Positions 7,312 to 15,075 of a stretch of DNA of 15,075 nt are shown piece after piece. The notes beneath the pieces were generated by a model, which had not been told where the DNA came from, did no database searches, and was given only the letters and a program-made list of their open reading frames with translations. The translations under genes and the position numbers were made by a program. Within the stretch, counting starts at the first letter, position 1, and each line of letters opens with the position of its first letter. The DNA is from Chrysochromulina parva (taxonomy: Eukaryota; Haptophyta; Prymnesiales; Chrysochromulinaceae): positions 1 through 15,075 of the forward strand of contig PJAB01001356.1 in the NCBI GenBank assembly GCA_002887195.1, given 5' to 3'.

Positions 7312-10300
7312 CGCGAGGTCGCGCTCGACCGACTTGGCGTCGCGGGCTCCTTTGTACGCCTCCTCATCATTCTCGTCGTCCGCGACCGTGCCCACGAGTG
7401 AAGCGCGCGCCGCCGCCTCCGCCGCCGCCGCCGCCACCTCCTCGGCCGTTGGCGGTCGCTTCGCCTGGGCGCGCATCGCCTCCTCCTCCTGTACGCGCTT
7501 CTCCGCATCGGCCCGTCGTCGCTCGACCTCACGTTGTCGTACGCGCTCCTCCTCCTTCCTGGCACGCATCGCCTCTTCCGCAGCGCGCTCTCTCGCGCGA
7601 GTCGCCTCTTGCTGCGCCGCCCGATCTCGCGCCATCTCGCGCTCGATCGCTTCACGCTCCCGCTCCTCATCTGTCTTCTGCCACGGCCAGCGCCAGCCGC
7701 TTGCGAGGCTGCTGCCGTCAAACCAGCCGCCTCCAGCGGCCTCCGCAGCGTCATCCGCCGCCGCCGCCTCCTCCTCCTCCTCCTCCTCCTCGTCGTCGTC
7801 GTCGCCCTCGTCGTCGCCATACGGATCGTATCGTTGGTACGGCTGATAAGCATAGCCACTACCGCCGCCACCACCTCCACGCCCACCAAGTGGCGCTTCC
7901 TCCCATGGTGTCCTCGCTGCGGACCCTGGGGGAGGCATCGAGGGCGCCGAATCGGCCCAAGCGGATCCCCAGGGAGGAGGCGATGCGGGGCGGCTGTACG
8001 GTGCTGCGCCTCCAGTCGCCTCCTCATTGCTCCCGTGGGCGCCGCCATGGGCGCCGCTACCACCACCCCCACGAGAGCCATGCCCGTAGCCGGCGCCGCC
8101 GCTGTACGGGTTGGGAGGCGGCGGGGCGGCGTACGCATTGCCGCCGTACCGATTGCCGCACCCGTACCCATTGCCGTTGAAGTCATGGTAGCTGCCCTGC
8201 CCAGTGGCCTCGCGCCAGCCCGCTGGTGGCGGGTAGCCGCGCCTCGGACCCCGAGATGAGGCAGGAAGCGGCGCCGAGCGGCCGTGCGGCATCTTGGCCG
8301 CCGCGGCGGCTGCGGCGGCGCGGTCGTCGGCCTCGGCGGCGGCCCTCGCCTCCGCCGCCGCCTTCGGCCCCACAAACGCCTCCGCCTCGGCCGCTGCGCT
8401 CCCCATTGCCTGGGCATTCGCGCGTGTGCGCTGCGCCTCGTGTTCCGCCTTCCGCCGGTACTCCTCCGCGTCTGCCCACCTCGCGTGCGGGTTGTCGTCG
8501 TTGCCAAGGCCGGAGATGCCCCCAGCGCGCGCCATCGGCTTCGCACGGGTCGCCTCCTTGGCCTCCCTCGCCGCCTCCTTAGCTGCACGCGCTTCCCGCG
8601 CCGCCTGCGCCGCCTTTGCCCTCGCCAGCGCCTCCGCCTTGAGAATCTTCTCAGCGAGTGCCTCCTTGGCCTCCCGCGCGGCCTGGACAGCCTTCTTGGC
8701 ACGCGCCTCCTCGGCCGCCCTCGCCGCCACCTCCTTGACAGACCGGGACGCTGCCTCGCGCGCCGCACGCTTGGCCGCCTCCTTGGCCTCGCGTGCAGCC
8801 TCCGCTTCGAGCGCGGCCACCTCGGCCGCCCGACGCTCGGCTTCCTGCGCAGCGATCGCCCTCGCCTCCTCTTGCGCCGCGTACGCCTCGGCCGCCTCGG
8901 CCGCGGCCCTCTCTGCCTTGGCCGCCGCCGCCGCCGCCGCCTCCTGCGCCTGCGCCGCCGCCGCCTTGGCCGCCGTCTCCGCCTCGCGCGCCGCCGCGGC
9001 CGCCGCGGCCATCTCCGCCAGCTCACACGCGGCCTTCTCCGCCGCGAGGGCGGCCAGCCGTTTGTTCGCATGCTGAGCCGAGCCGAGTACATGCACATGC
9101 ATGCCGTCGGTCACGAAGGCGAGGCCTGCGGGCCACCACGCGCACAGCCCCCAGAGCGTGCCCGTCCGGTTGGGCGGCTCGAGCAGCTGGAGAGGAGTCC
9201 CGTTGAGGGTGAGCACCTGCACGCGCTTCGCCTCGGCCACTATGATCCAGGGCTCACGACCTCCCTCAGGTGCGTCCTCCGCGCCGTCCACGATCGTGAG
9301 CCCCCGTGGGCGGCGAAAGCAGCCGGGCGCCGTGCCTTTCCTGCCAAGCTGCCGTGCCAGCCGATAGCCCTCATCTCGGCCGGCCCATCCGTACTTGCGT
9401 TCGTAGACGGAGATGCGATGCGCTCCTTCCTCCGCCACGAAGACCTCGTCCCCATGCATCACGACGCCGTACGGGGTGCAGAGGCTATTGAGGGCGCCGT
9501 CACGGCTCACGTGGCCGGCGATCGCGCACAGCCACGTCATGTGGATCGCATCGAGCACTGCCACGATCATGTTCGCCACGTCGGTGCAGCAGAGCGTCGC
9601 ACCATTGGCGGAGAGGGCGAGCTCTTGTGGGTCGGTCAGTCGACTGTCCGGACCGAACTGGCGTCGCGCCAGGACCTCGTCGCCGTCATGGGTGAGGCCG
9701 CACCGGCAAATGCGCGGCGCCTTCGGCCCACGATCCGCCACGTACAGCATCAGCGTGCAGGCACTGTACGTGGGAGCGTCGAAGGCGCCGGCCGCGCGCA
9801 CGCAGACCCCCCGAGGGTCACGCAGCGTCGCGTCCTCACCGTGAGCGTTGTGGAGGCGTACGACGCCGCGCGACTCGCCCGTGGGCGAAAGGAGCAGCAG
9901 CTGCCGCCCTTGCGTGTCCGAGGCGCACAGCCGCCCGTCGGGCAGCGCCGCGATGCAAAACGGTGTCCAGGGCTCCACACGGTGAATCGCGCCCTCATGC
10001 CGGAGCACCCCACGTGCCGCTGAGACGCGCGCGCCCGCGTCGCGCCAGGCGCGGCACACGAGGCGCCCGTCGAAGCGCGCGCCCACCAACGTCTCCACGC
10101 CGCCCACCGCAATCGGCTCCACCAGCGCCGCCACAATGTGCGAGAGCACCGCCTTCGAGAGCGGATGGGTGCCGTCGAGCAGCGCGGGAAGCAGCGGCCC
10201 CTTGTGGACCCACGAGCGCGGCGCCTGGAAGTGCGCCTCCTCGGCGCGCATCGTCTGGGCTGCCGCGTGCAGCGCATCCGCTGCCTTGGGCGACCCGGTG

Positions 10301-10521
10301 ATCGGTGAGCGTGGCGGCCGCGCCTCTTTTTTCTTCGAGTGCGGGCTTCTCGGAGTGCCCACGGGCCGGGCCTGCCTGCTGGCCCGGCTCGCCGCGTAGG
10401 GGTAGCTCGCGTGATGCGTCTCCGAGGGCCGCGCGGTCGTCGGCCTCGGAGGCTGCCGGATGGGGCTTCGCTGACGCGCAGAGGCGGGCGTGCGAGCACT
10501 GACGGGCATCCCGACGGGCAT
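7090..10521 (-). CDS. Large multidomain protein: F-box-like segment, NHL-type propeller, coiled coils, Gly/Tyr-rich disorder, C-terminal J-like domain
   Basis: 1143 residues. Residues 1-100 are basic, Ser/Pro-rich and probably disordered, with a KKK cluster near 63-65. Residues about 122-165 resemble an F-box (ending LVCRAWRDAG). Residues about 185-480 repeat NHL-like strands (DPRGVCVRA, DPQELALSANG, TPYGVVMHGDEVFVAEEGAH, RPRGLTIVDG), consistent with a beta-propeller. Residues about 485-740 are Ala/Glu/Arg/Lys-rich coiled coil. Residues about 742-903 are Gly/Tyr/Pro-rich and disordered, followed by an acidic run (904-930) and a second charged helix (about 945-1030). Residues 1071-1143 look like a J domain with HPD at 1109-1111 and a closing ENAFKKLNELRE helix. 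It is probably an Hsp70-recruiting adaptor on a scaffold; clients are unknown. No signal peptide or membrane span is seen. Introns could hide in the low-complexity part, but the frame is open throughout. Confidence 0.85.
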   Translation of the reverse strand: MPVGMPVSARTPASARQRSPIRQPPRPTTARPSETHHASYPYAASRASRQARPVGTPRSPHSKKKEARPPRSPITGSPKAADALHAAAQTMRAEEAHFQAPRSWVHKGPLLPALLDGTHPLSKAVLSHIVAALVEPIAVGGVETLVGARFDGRLVCRAWRDAGARVSAARGVLRHEGAIHRVEPWTPFCIAALPDGRLCASDTQGRQLLLLSPTGESRGVVRLHNAHGEDATLRDPRGVCVRAAGAFDAPTYSACTLMLYVADRGPKAPRICRCGLTHDGDEVLARRQFGPDSRLTDPQELALSANGATLCCTDVANMIVAVLDAIHMTWLCAIAGHVSRDGALNSLCTPYGVVMHGDEVFVAEEGAHRISVYERKYGWAGRDEGYRLARQLGRKGTAPGCFRRPRGLTIVDGAEDAPEGGREPWIIVAEAKRVQVLTLNGTPLQLLEPPNRTGTLWGLCAWWPAGLAFVTDGMHVHVLGSAQHANKRLAALAAEKAACELAEMAAAAAAAREAETAAKAAAAQAQEAAAAAAAKAERAAAEAAEAYAAQEEARAIAAQEAERRAAEVAALEAEAAREAKEAAKRAAREAASRSVKEVAARAAEEARAKKAVQAAREAKEALAEKILKAEALARAKAAQAAREARAAKEAAREAKEATRAKPMARAGGISGLGNDDNPHARWADAEEYRRKAEHEAQRTRANAQAMGSAAAEAEAFVGPKAAAEARAAAEADDRAAAAAAAAKMPHGRSAPLPASSRGPRRGYPPPAGWREATGQGSYHDFNGNGYGCGNRYGGNAYAAPPPPNPYSGGAGYGHGSRGGGGSGAHGGAHGSNEEATGGAAPYSRPASPPPWGSAWADSAPSMPPPGSAARTPWEEAPLGGRGGGGGGSGYAYQPYQRYDPYGDDEGDDDDEEEEEEEEAAAADDAAEAAGGGWFDGSSLASGWRWPWQKTDEEREREAIEREMARDRAAQQEATRARERAAEEAMRARKEEERVRQREVERRRADAEKRVQEEEAMRAQAKRPPTAEEVAAAAAEAAARASLVGTVADDENDEEAYKGARDAKSVERDLAVRQILGCTKKNLRTALGLKLACTDDEVRKHVKHLLRLLHPDYNINLALKGTKHHARIENAFKKLNELREQIDK
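7741..7815 (-). repeat. Acidic/alanine low-complexity tract
   Basis: GAG/GAC and GCG-type codon runs encode a DDDD, E-run, AAAA, DD series (residues about 904-928) between the Gly/Tyr-rich region and the second charged helix. On the plus strand it appears as a ctc and gtc trinucleotide run. Confidence 0.8.
7830..8297 (-). other. Gly/Tyr/Pro-rich disordered region
   Basis: Residues about 742-898 of the large protein, with FNGNGYGCGNRYGGNAY, PNPYSGGAGYGHGS and GSGYAYQPYQRYDPYG. Composition is that of prion-like or condensate-forming segments, with regularly spaced tyrosines in glycine. Trp also occurs in the surrounding PPPWGSAW segment. This describes composition only. Confidence 0.7.
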
Positions 10522-10844
10522 TGGCTTTTGAGCAAAGAAAGCAAGTTACTTTTGGCGTCTTGTTGGGCATTTGCCGCTAAGAAAGTGAGGCGCGCGGCGC
10601 GTGAATGGCACGAGCAGAACTTCAAGCTGGATGTGAGCTTCCAACGTTTTCGCTTCCGCGCCTGACCACCAAGTACCCCCAAACCAAACACATCAAAAAG
10701 CCCCATCAACCGTGTACATTGTAAGCTGTAAGTAGAATCAAGTTTTATGCTGAAGGGCAGACCCGAATTTCGACTTCACTAGAGACCACGCCTTGCTCGA
10801 TCATCCACAACGCGGCTTCGTCAAAAGTCGTCGATTTCAGAAAA
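10522..10844. promoter_or_regulatory. Divergent intergenic region
   Basis: This 323-bp stretch separates two divergent starts whose products both carry F-box-like CRAWR motifs. It becomes AT-rich toward the plus-strand gene (about 10660-10760). The plus start at 10845 follows an A run (aaaaatg). I see no defined promoter element. Confidence 0.4.
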
Positions 10845-11885
10845 ATGTCAAAGACCCTAACGAGCGCCAGCGACGCCAGCGACGCCAGCGACGCCACCGA
10901 CGCCACCTATTCCAGCGACGCCTTCCCTGCCGTCGGCAATGACATATTCCTCACGATCGCCGCGAACCTCGATCTACACGACCTCGTGCGCGCTCTGCGC
11001 GTCTGCCGCGCTTGGCGGGCTGTGCTTGATGGGACACCGCAACTCTGGTCTGCAATGTGCGAGCGCACGTGGGCGTCCAAGGTGTACGTGCCCGCGTCGC
11101 TGCGCGCCATGGCAGGCGGCTTGGCCGCGATCGAGGCGGCCGCTGCCGAGGAGCGAAAGAGGCTCCTCTCCTCCAAGGTGCGCGACCTCAAGGAGCTCAT
11201 GCGCTCGATGCATCTCAACGACGGCCTAGTTGAGAAGGGCGAGATCGCGGACGCCATCCTCGACGCGCGGCAGCGCGCGGCCGAGGCCGGCACGATGACC
11301 GAGCGGCTCCTGCGCCGGCCGTTGATGCTGGTGCGCCCGGGCGAGACCCAACCGAAGGCGGCGCTGCGGCTGTCGCTCGCGGATGCGAAGCGCACGGTCC
11401 TGAAGGAGGAGGAGTTGATCAACCTCACGTTCGCGGTGCGGTTGCGCCACGACGGGCCGCTCTCCGAGGTGCTCCCCTACGACCCATGGTGGCAGGGGCA
11501 GGGCTCCGGAACGGCGACCTTCAAAGCGAGCGGCTTCGTCACCTTCCAGTGGCCGGTAGATCCGGAGGACGGCACGCCCCTCGACCCGTTTGCGGCGATG
11601 GGGATGCCGTTGTCGGAGCAAGGGCTGGGCTGGCGGCTGGACGAGGGCCGGATCGTGAGCTTGCTGTTCAACGGGCACCCCGGCCCGCAGGAGATTGTGT
11701 GCCGCCACCCGCGCACCTGGGGATGGGTGCTCTATTCGCAGGGGACTTGCTGGACGTCGTGGCCCATGCCTGCAATGGAAAAGGACGTGTCGGGGGGTTA
11801 CCCTGCACCGGGGCGGTGCAGCGACCCGCTGCTGCGCGAGGAGGTGCTGCGCGAGCTCCCCTCCGACGTGCAGCGTGGCTTCTGA
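10845..11885 (+). CDS. F-box protein with SAP-like segment and an unrecognised C-terminal domain
   Basis: 346 residues. The N terminus has a Ser-Asp-Ala repeat (residues 8-25). Residues about 29-76 are an F-box: VGNDIFLTIAANLDLHDLV, ALRVCRAWRAVLDG, PQLWSAMCERTW. F-box proteins usually link substrates to Skp1-Cullin-F-box ubiquitin ligases. Residues about 108-145 (SSKVRDLKELMRSMHLNDG, then GEIADAILDAR) resemble a SAP-type helix-turn-helix, so DNA or chromatin contact is possible but weakly supported. Residues about 190-310 form a separate Trp/Gly-rich domain (YDPWWQGQGSGTATFKASG, LGWRLDEGRIVSLLFNG, RTWGWVLYSQGTCWTSW) that I do not recognise; it is the likely substrate-binding part. It is divergent from the large J-like gene and convergent with the GT25-like gene. 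Confidence 0.87.
   Translation: MSKTLTSASDASDASDATDATYSSDAFPAVGNDIFLTIAANLDLHDLVRALRVCRAWRAVLDGTPQLWSAMCERTWASKVYVPASLRAMAGGLAAIEAAAAEERKRLLSSKVRDLKELMRSMHLNDGLVEKGEIADAILDARQRAAEAGTMTERLLRRPLMLVRPGETQPKAALRLSLADAKRTVLKEEELINLTFAVRLRHDGPLSEVLPYDPWWQGQGSGTATFKASGFVTFQWPVDPEDGTPLDPFAAMGMPLSEQGLGWRLDEGRIVSLLFNGHPGPQEIVCRHPRTWGWVLYSQGTCWTSWPMPAMEKDVSGGYPAPGRCSDPLLREEVLRELPSDVQRGF
10867..10914 (+). repeat. 9-bp coding repeat (Ser-Asp-Ala)
   Basis: The unit agcgacgcc is repeated with slight variants (accgacgcc, accgacgccacc, tccagcgacgcc), encoding SDASDASDATDAT. It lies directly before the F-box. Confidence 0.85.
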
Positions 11886-12127
11886 GAGGGAGTCCAATCT
11901 GTTGCGGTCTAGCGTGGCGCGCGTCGCGACCTGCTTCCACGCGGGGGCGACCCCCGACCGGGGCCCGGACTCGGGTCTCGGCGCGAACTTGCACGCCTAT
12001 ATCAGACACACGTAGAGACATGCGCCGATTGCCGTGACCCGTGTGTGACGTGACACGCTTATGTGTGAGGTTTTTTTTCCAGCCGAGCCTTCAACCGGTG
12101 CCGAGCACCAGAGTCCAGAGCTCCAGA
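11886..12127. other. Convergent intergenic region
   Basis: It lies between the 3' ends of the F-box gene and the GT25-like gene. It contains a T8 run at 12069-12076. No gene seen. Confidence 0.4.
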
Positions 12128-13210
12128 CTATCGCCAGAGCAGACTCTTTGAGTGCGGCACCGTCACGGGCAGCGATCGGTTTTGGTCCATGATGCCTCCC
12201 TCCTCCATGTCGACGCACAGAGGCTGTAAAGTGGCCCAATTGACTGTAAAGTTGTAGTCGGTCGAGAGCGGCAGGGACCAGTCTGACGGCGCCGAGCCCA
12301 TGGGCGGCGCCTCGCGAGGCTTCCAGTTGCCTAATTTCATAAAGTATCCCCTCACCATCACGTCGAGATTGTACCGGTACAGATCGTGTCGCTTGTCCTT
12401 CCCCCCATGGGCAAATTGGGCTTGTACTCGCAGCACCTCGTCGGCGAGTTGTGAGGCGTAAGGGCGGCGGATGGCATACGCGTGCAGGTTCAGCGTGTCG
12501 CACATACGCAACGTGTGGCCATATGAGAGCGCTACCACGGCTGATCGGTGATGATGAAAGCCAGCCGTACCCAAGTAGATGAGCGGTGCCGCTCGGTACA
12601 GCGCGTTGGAGGCCGCGGCGATTTCCACCTCGTCGAGCAGGCGGCGCACGATGAGCTCAGCGGGTGCGTCTGCCGGCCACTGCCACGTTTGCTTGCCGCC
12701 GCGCGTGTTAGGCTCGTCTCTACTTTCGCCACGGCCATAGGGTGGCGGTGTTTTGCTCCAGCCGCCTTGTGGGTTTAGCATCACGTCATCTTCGAAGATG
12801 TACAACCACTCGCCGCTCGTCGGGAAAGTACGCCACAGCTCGAGGTGGCTGAGCGACAGCGATATCGAAGGTCGAGGCGAGCCTGGCGCTTCCTTGTCGC
12901 TGTCGCTCCGGAAGCGATTCTCCCATTCAATCACGCGGGGGTCATTGAGGGAGACCGGCTGGTGGTGCTGCACCTCAAACCCGAGTCTCTTGAGGAGTGC
13001 CGACGTCAATATGAACCTCGACGACGAGGTGTCGAGCGAGATGACGTGTGCGGCGCGCCGGCGTGAGCGCGGAGGCGGCTTACCGCGCTCCGCGCTACGC
13101 GCGTCGCTTGGACCCCCCCCACGGCGCTCCGCGCGGGGCTCCGCAAGCGCCGCGTCGCGCGTCGTCGTCGAGGGCGCCCGTGAAGGTTTTGAGAGGACCG
13201 GCATATCCAT
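12128..13210 (-). CDS. GT25-like glycosyltransferase
   Basis: 360 residues. After a basic, disordered N-terminal 55 residues comes AAHVISLDTSSSRF (the typical hxVIxLD opening strand of GT25 and related GT-A enzymes), then SLSLSHLELWRTF (119-130) and WLYIFEDDVML (136-145), where EDD is the metal/nucleotide-sugar acidic motif. HAYAIRRPYASQLADEVL (243-260) corresponds to the family's THAYxIS-type helix. The C terminus has Trp-rich segments (NFTVNWATLQPLC). GT25 members transfer sugars such as galactose to hydroxylysine or lipooligosaccharide; the acceptor here is unknown. There is no visible signal anchor, so a 5' exon encoding one may be missed, or the enzyme may be soluble. It is divergent from the GT10 gene with 199 bp between. 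Confidence 0.82.
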   Translation of the reverse strand: MDMPVLSKPSRAPSTTTRDAALAEPRAERRGGGPSDARSAERGKPPPRSRRRAAHVISLDTSSSRFILTSALLKRLGFEVQHHQPVSLNDPRVIEWENRFRSDSDKEAPGSPRPSISLSLSHLELWRTFPTSGEWLYIFEDDVMLNPQGGWSKTPPPYGRGESRDEPNTRGGKQTWQWPADAPAELIVRRLLDEVEIAAASNALYRAAPLIYLGTAGFHHHRSAVVALSYGHTLRMCDTLNLHAYAIRRPYASQLADEVLRVQAQFAHGGKDKRHDLYRYNLDVMVRGYFMKLGNWKPREAPPMGSAPSDWSLPLSTDYNFTVNWATLQPLCVDMEEGGIMDQNRSLPVTVPHSKSLLWR

Positions 13211-13409
13211 GTGGCGTGAATGGCTCGTGAATGGCCGTGAATTGTATCACACACGTGGATGTTCATGCGCTCGCCCCGACCTGACCGACTTGACTTGACT
13301 TGTCTTGTCTTGACTTGACTTGCGTACTCCTCACGCTGCGGAATCAATGCGACGATCGCGACCGCGACTGCAGACCGCGACCATTTTGTGAGCGAACCCT
13401 GACCTGCTC
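13211..13409. promoter_or_regulatory. Divergent region shared by two glycosyltransferase genes
   Basis: Only 199 bp separate the start codons, so the promoters must overlap or lie within the genes. It contains a pyrimidine-rich pentamer tract (13287-13321) and no clear TATA box. Confidence 0.4.
13287..13321 (+). repeat. TTGAC/TTGTC pentanucleotide repeat
   Basis: About seven imperfect copies of ttgac or ttgtc in a row (gacttgacttgacttgtc, then ttgtcttgacttgactt). It lies in the region shared by the two divergent glycosyltransferase genes. Confidence 0.85.
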
Positions 13410-14958
13410 ATGCCATGCTCACTCCTCGTGTGGCTGCGTCACAAGCCCCTCCCGATTGTGGCGATGCTCTCGCTCGCAAGCACCTGCGCGCTGGTGCTGC
13501 GCACGCATGGAGTCGTGCCAGCTTGGACAAAGAGCAGCAGCGTGGACGCATCAGCTCCGTTGGGTACCGTTCCGTACGTCGCTACCATGGTGGTAACGAG
13601 CAGCTTGACACCACCATTGCCACCTCCATCGCTGCCGTCGGCGCCACCTCCTTCGCCTTCCTCACCACCTCCCGCTGCGAGCGATTCTGCTGCTTCCTCG
13701 CTCGAAGCCGGTGCTGACGATGGCGCGCGCAGCCCAGCCCGTGGCTCTACCATCGGAGCGGGTGGCGCGCACTCGCCCCCCATAATCGTCGGCCTCAACC
13801 GCCGCGTGTACCAGAATGACAAGGAGCGGAGGTACGTGTGCCCGAGGCTCCAAGGGCGCGGGTGCGTGTTCACCTCGGAGCGCTCGAGCTTTGGGAAGGC
13901 ACACGCGCTGATCGACGTGCTCAAGGACCCTCGCAAGGCGCGCGCTCTCGACTTCCGAACGGCCCCGGGCCAGCTCAAAGGAGTCATCATCTCCGAGCAG
14001 GATGCGGCCAAGCGTGGCTCATTGGCCTTCAAGCGCAACGCATACGACTTCGAGATTGGGTACAACCAGCAGACGGCGACGGTCTGGCGACCCTTCCTGT
14101 GCAATGAGCTCAACCGACGCACGAATTGGACCATTGCGGACGCGCTGCTCGCGGGGCCGCCGCGCCGCCGCGCTCCCTCGTGGCAGGGGATACGTGCGGA
14201 GCACTGGCCAGCTCAGCAGCCCGCTGTGGCCGCCTTCGTCTCCAATTGCGTCGGCTGGCGACTCAACTTTCTGCGCGAGCTTCGCCAGCATGTGCCGATC
14301 GACTCGTTTGGCGCATGCCTGCACAACAACGACACGTGCCCCAAGGGCGGCAAGCACAAGTGCGACAAGGTTCTCCAGGCCGGCGGGTACAAGTTCGTGT
14401 TCGCGTTCGAGAACACTGAAGAGTCTCATTACGTGACTGAGAAAGTGTACACCGGGCTCCGGAGCGGTGCGGTACCCATCTACAAGGGAGCGCCCGAGGT
14501 GCTTGCCTCGATGTTTTGGCCGGCCGCCAGAGGCCGCTCGTTGTCACTGAGTGCCACGGATGACCACGGTCTCGGATGACTACGGATTGTCACGGATGAC
14601 CTCTGATGACCTCTGATGACTTCGGATGACCACGGTGAACGATGGCCTCTGATTGTCACTGATCGCTACTGAGGATCGAGCATCCAACGCCTCTTGTGAT
14701 TGCTGTTGACGGCAGGTGCTCGAGCACGTGCCCGGCCCGCTCTCGGTGATTCGCGCCGACGACTTTGCCGACGCGGCGAGCCTCGGCGCGAAGCTGCTCG
14801 AGCTGCTCGCCGACACGGACGCCTACGAGCGTTACCATATATGGGACCTCGCCGAGTTTCGACGGCGCGCGACCGTCGCGCAGTGCCCGTGGCAGTGCCG
14901 ACTGTGCGAATGGCTCGCGCATCGTCAGCAGCAGCAGCAGCAGCCACCGTCGACGTAG
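13410..14958 (+). CDS. GT10 alpha-fucosyltransferase-like protein, two exons (13410-14498, 14716-14958)
   Basis: Spliced length is 443 residues (363 + 80), phase 0. It has type II membrane topology: a short cytoplasmic part, a hydrophobic signal anchor (about residues 13-31, PLPIVAMLSLASTCALVL), then a Pro/Ser-rich stem (about 65-120). The catalytic half shows the GT10 signature: GYKFVFAFENTEESHYVTEK (326-345) and GLRSGAVPIYKGAPE (349-363), the donor-binding region for GDP-fucose. Exon 2 continues it as VLEHVPGPLSVIRADDF, then LAEFRR and a C-x2-C end (CPWQCRLC) as in fucosyltransferase C termini, and a poly-Gln tail (six Gln from a CAG run). It probably acts in the Golgi, adding fucose to glycans; linkage and acceptor are unknown. 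Without splicing the frame stops at 14577. Without exon 2 the protein would lose the conserved end of the family, which supports the splice model. Confidence 0.88.
14499..14715 (+). other. 217-bp intron in the fucosyltransferase gene
   Basis: The donor is GAG|GTGCTTGC and the acceptor is GGCAG|GTGCTCG. Joining them gives KGAPE-VLEHVPGPLSV, matching the GT10 pattern exactly in phase 0. The heptamer aggtgct sits at both boundaries (14497-14503 and 14714-14720). The interior carries several stop codons in the exon frame. Confidence 0.85.
14558..14635 (+). repeat. 10-bp minisatellite within the intron
   Basis: Degenerate copies of atgaccacgg (atgactacgg, attgtcacgg, atgacctctg twice, atgacttcgg, atgaccacgg) follow one another at a 10-bp spacing, with one irregular step. 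It fills much of the intron and does not extend into either exon. Confidence 0.75.
14923..14943 (+). repeat. CAG trinucleotide run encoding poly-Gln
   Basis: Six or seven consecutive cag units give a Gln run five residues before the fucosyltransferase stop codon. Confidence 0.9.
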
Positions 14959-15075
14959 GAAAGTTTGCTTTTGGTGACCGGACCATACCTATACACGCAC
15001 GCACCCTAGGGAAGGACGTACCCGCCCGAACGCGATGGGCGTGTACTACGGTACAGTATAGTCTGCAGTGGTGTA

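Noticed and set aside
7218..9098. 626-codon minus-strand frame inside the large gene
   Set aside because: It is an Arg-rich shifted frame of the same GC-rich coding sequence; the chosen frame has the domains.
8284..10023. 579-codon open frame on the plus strand
   Set aside because: It is antisense to the large J-like gene, Arg/Leu-rich, with no recognisable motif; the opposite strand shows clear NHL strands and coiled coil.
13439..14134. 231-codon minus-strand frame over the fucosyltransferase gene
   Set aside because: It is antisense to the GT10 catalytic region and stem; no domain is seen.

Overview
The window looks like nuclear DNA from a GC-rich unicellular alga. A haptophyte is my best guess, but that rests on style only. 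The evidence is proline-, alanine- and glycine-rich low-complexity tracts inside otherwise ordinary eukaryotic domains, secreted mosaic proteins with cysteine-rich modules, F-box, PDZ and J-like domains, a fucosyltransferase split by a short intron, and genes on both strands with no operon layout. I see no bacterial ribosome-binding sites, rRNA, tRNA, CRISPR array or complete transposon.

Layout. Positions 1-2998 (minus) hold one long open frame, cut off at the window edge, for a secreted mosaic protein. Its order is signal peptide, four cysteine-rich repeats with DDGG and GTDC motifs, a hydrophobic segment, a polyproline linker, a six-cysteine ShKT-like domain, seven RCC1-like repeats and the start of a beta-helix-like domain. 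Positions 3489-5240 (plus) encode a class V PLP-dependent enzyme. Positions 5730-6695 (minus) encode a PDZ protein. Positions 7090-10521 (minus) encode a very long protein with an F-box-like segment, an NHL-type propeller, coiled coils, a Gly/Tyr-rich disordered region and a C-terminal J-like domain. Positions 10845-11885 (plus) encode an F-box protein. Positions 12128-13210 (minus) encode a GT25-like glycosyltransferase. Positions 13410-14958 (plus) encode a GT10 fucosyltransferase in two exons with a 217-bp intron.

Gene arrangement. Several neighbours are divergent and could share a promoter region: 2999-3488, 10522-10844 and 13211-13409. Others converge at 5241-5729 and 11886-12127. The last two genes are both glycosyltransferases and may act in the same secretory-pathway glycan assembly. 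The genes on either side of 10522-10844 both carry an F-box-like CRAWR motif. I see no other pathway link.

The most interesting points are the homogeneous 153-bp RCC1 array and the mosaic protein around it, the propeller/coiled-coil/J-like fusion, and the fucosyltransferase intron, which is bounded by a 7-bp direct repeat and filled by a 10-bp minisatellite, as expected for a recently inserted intron.
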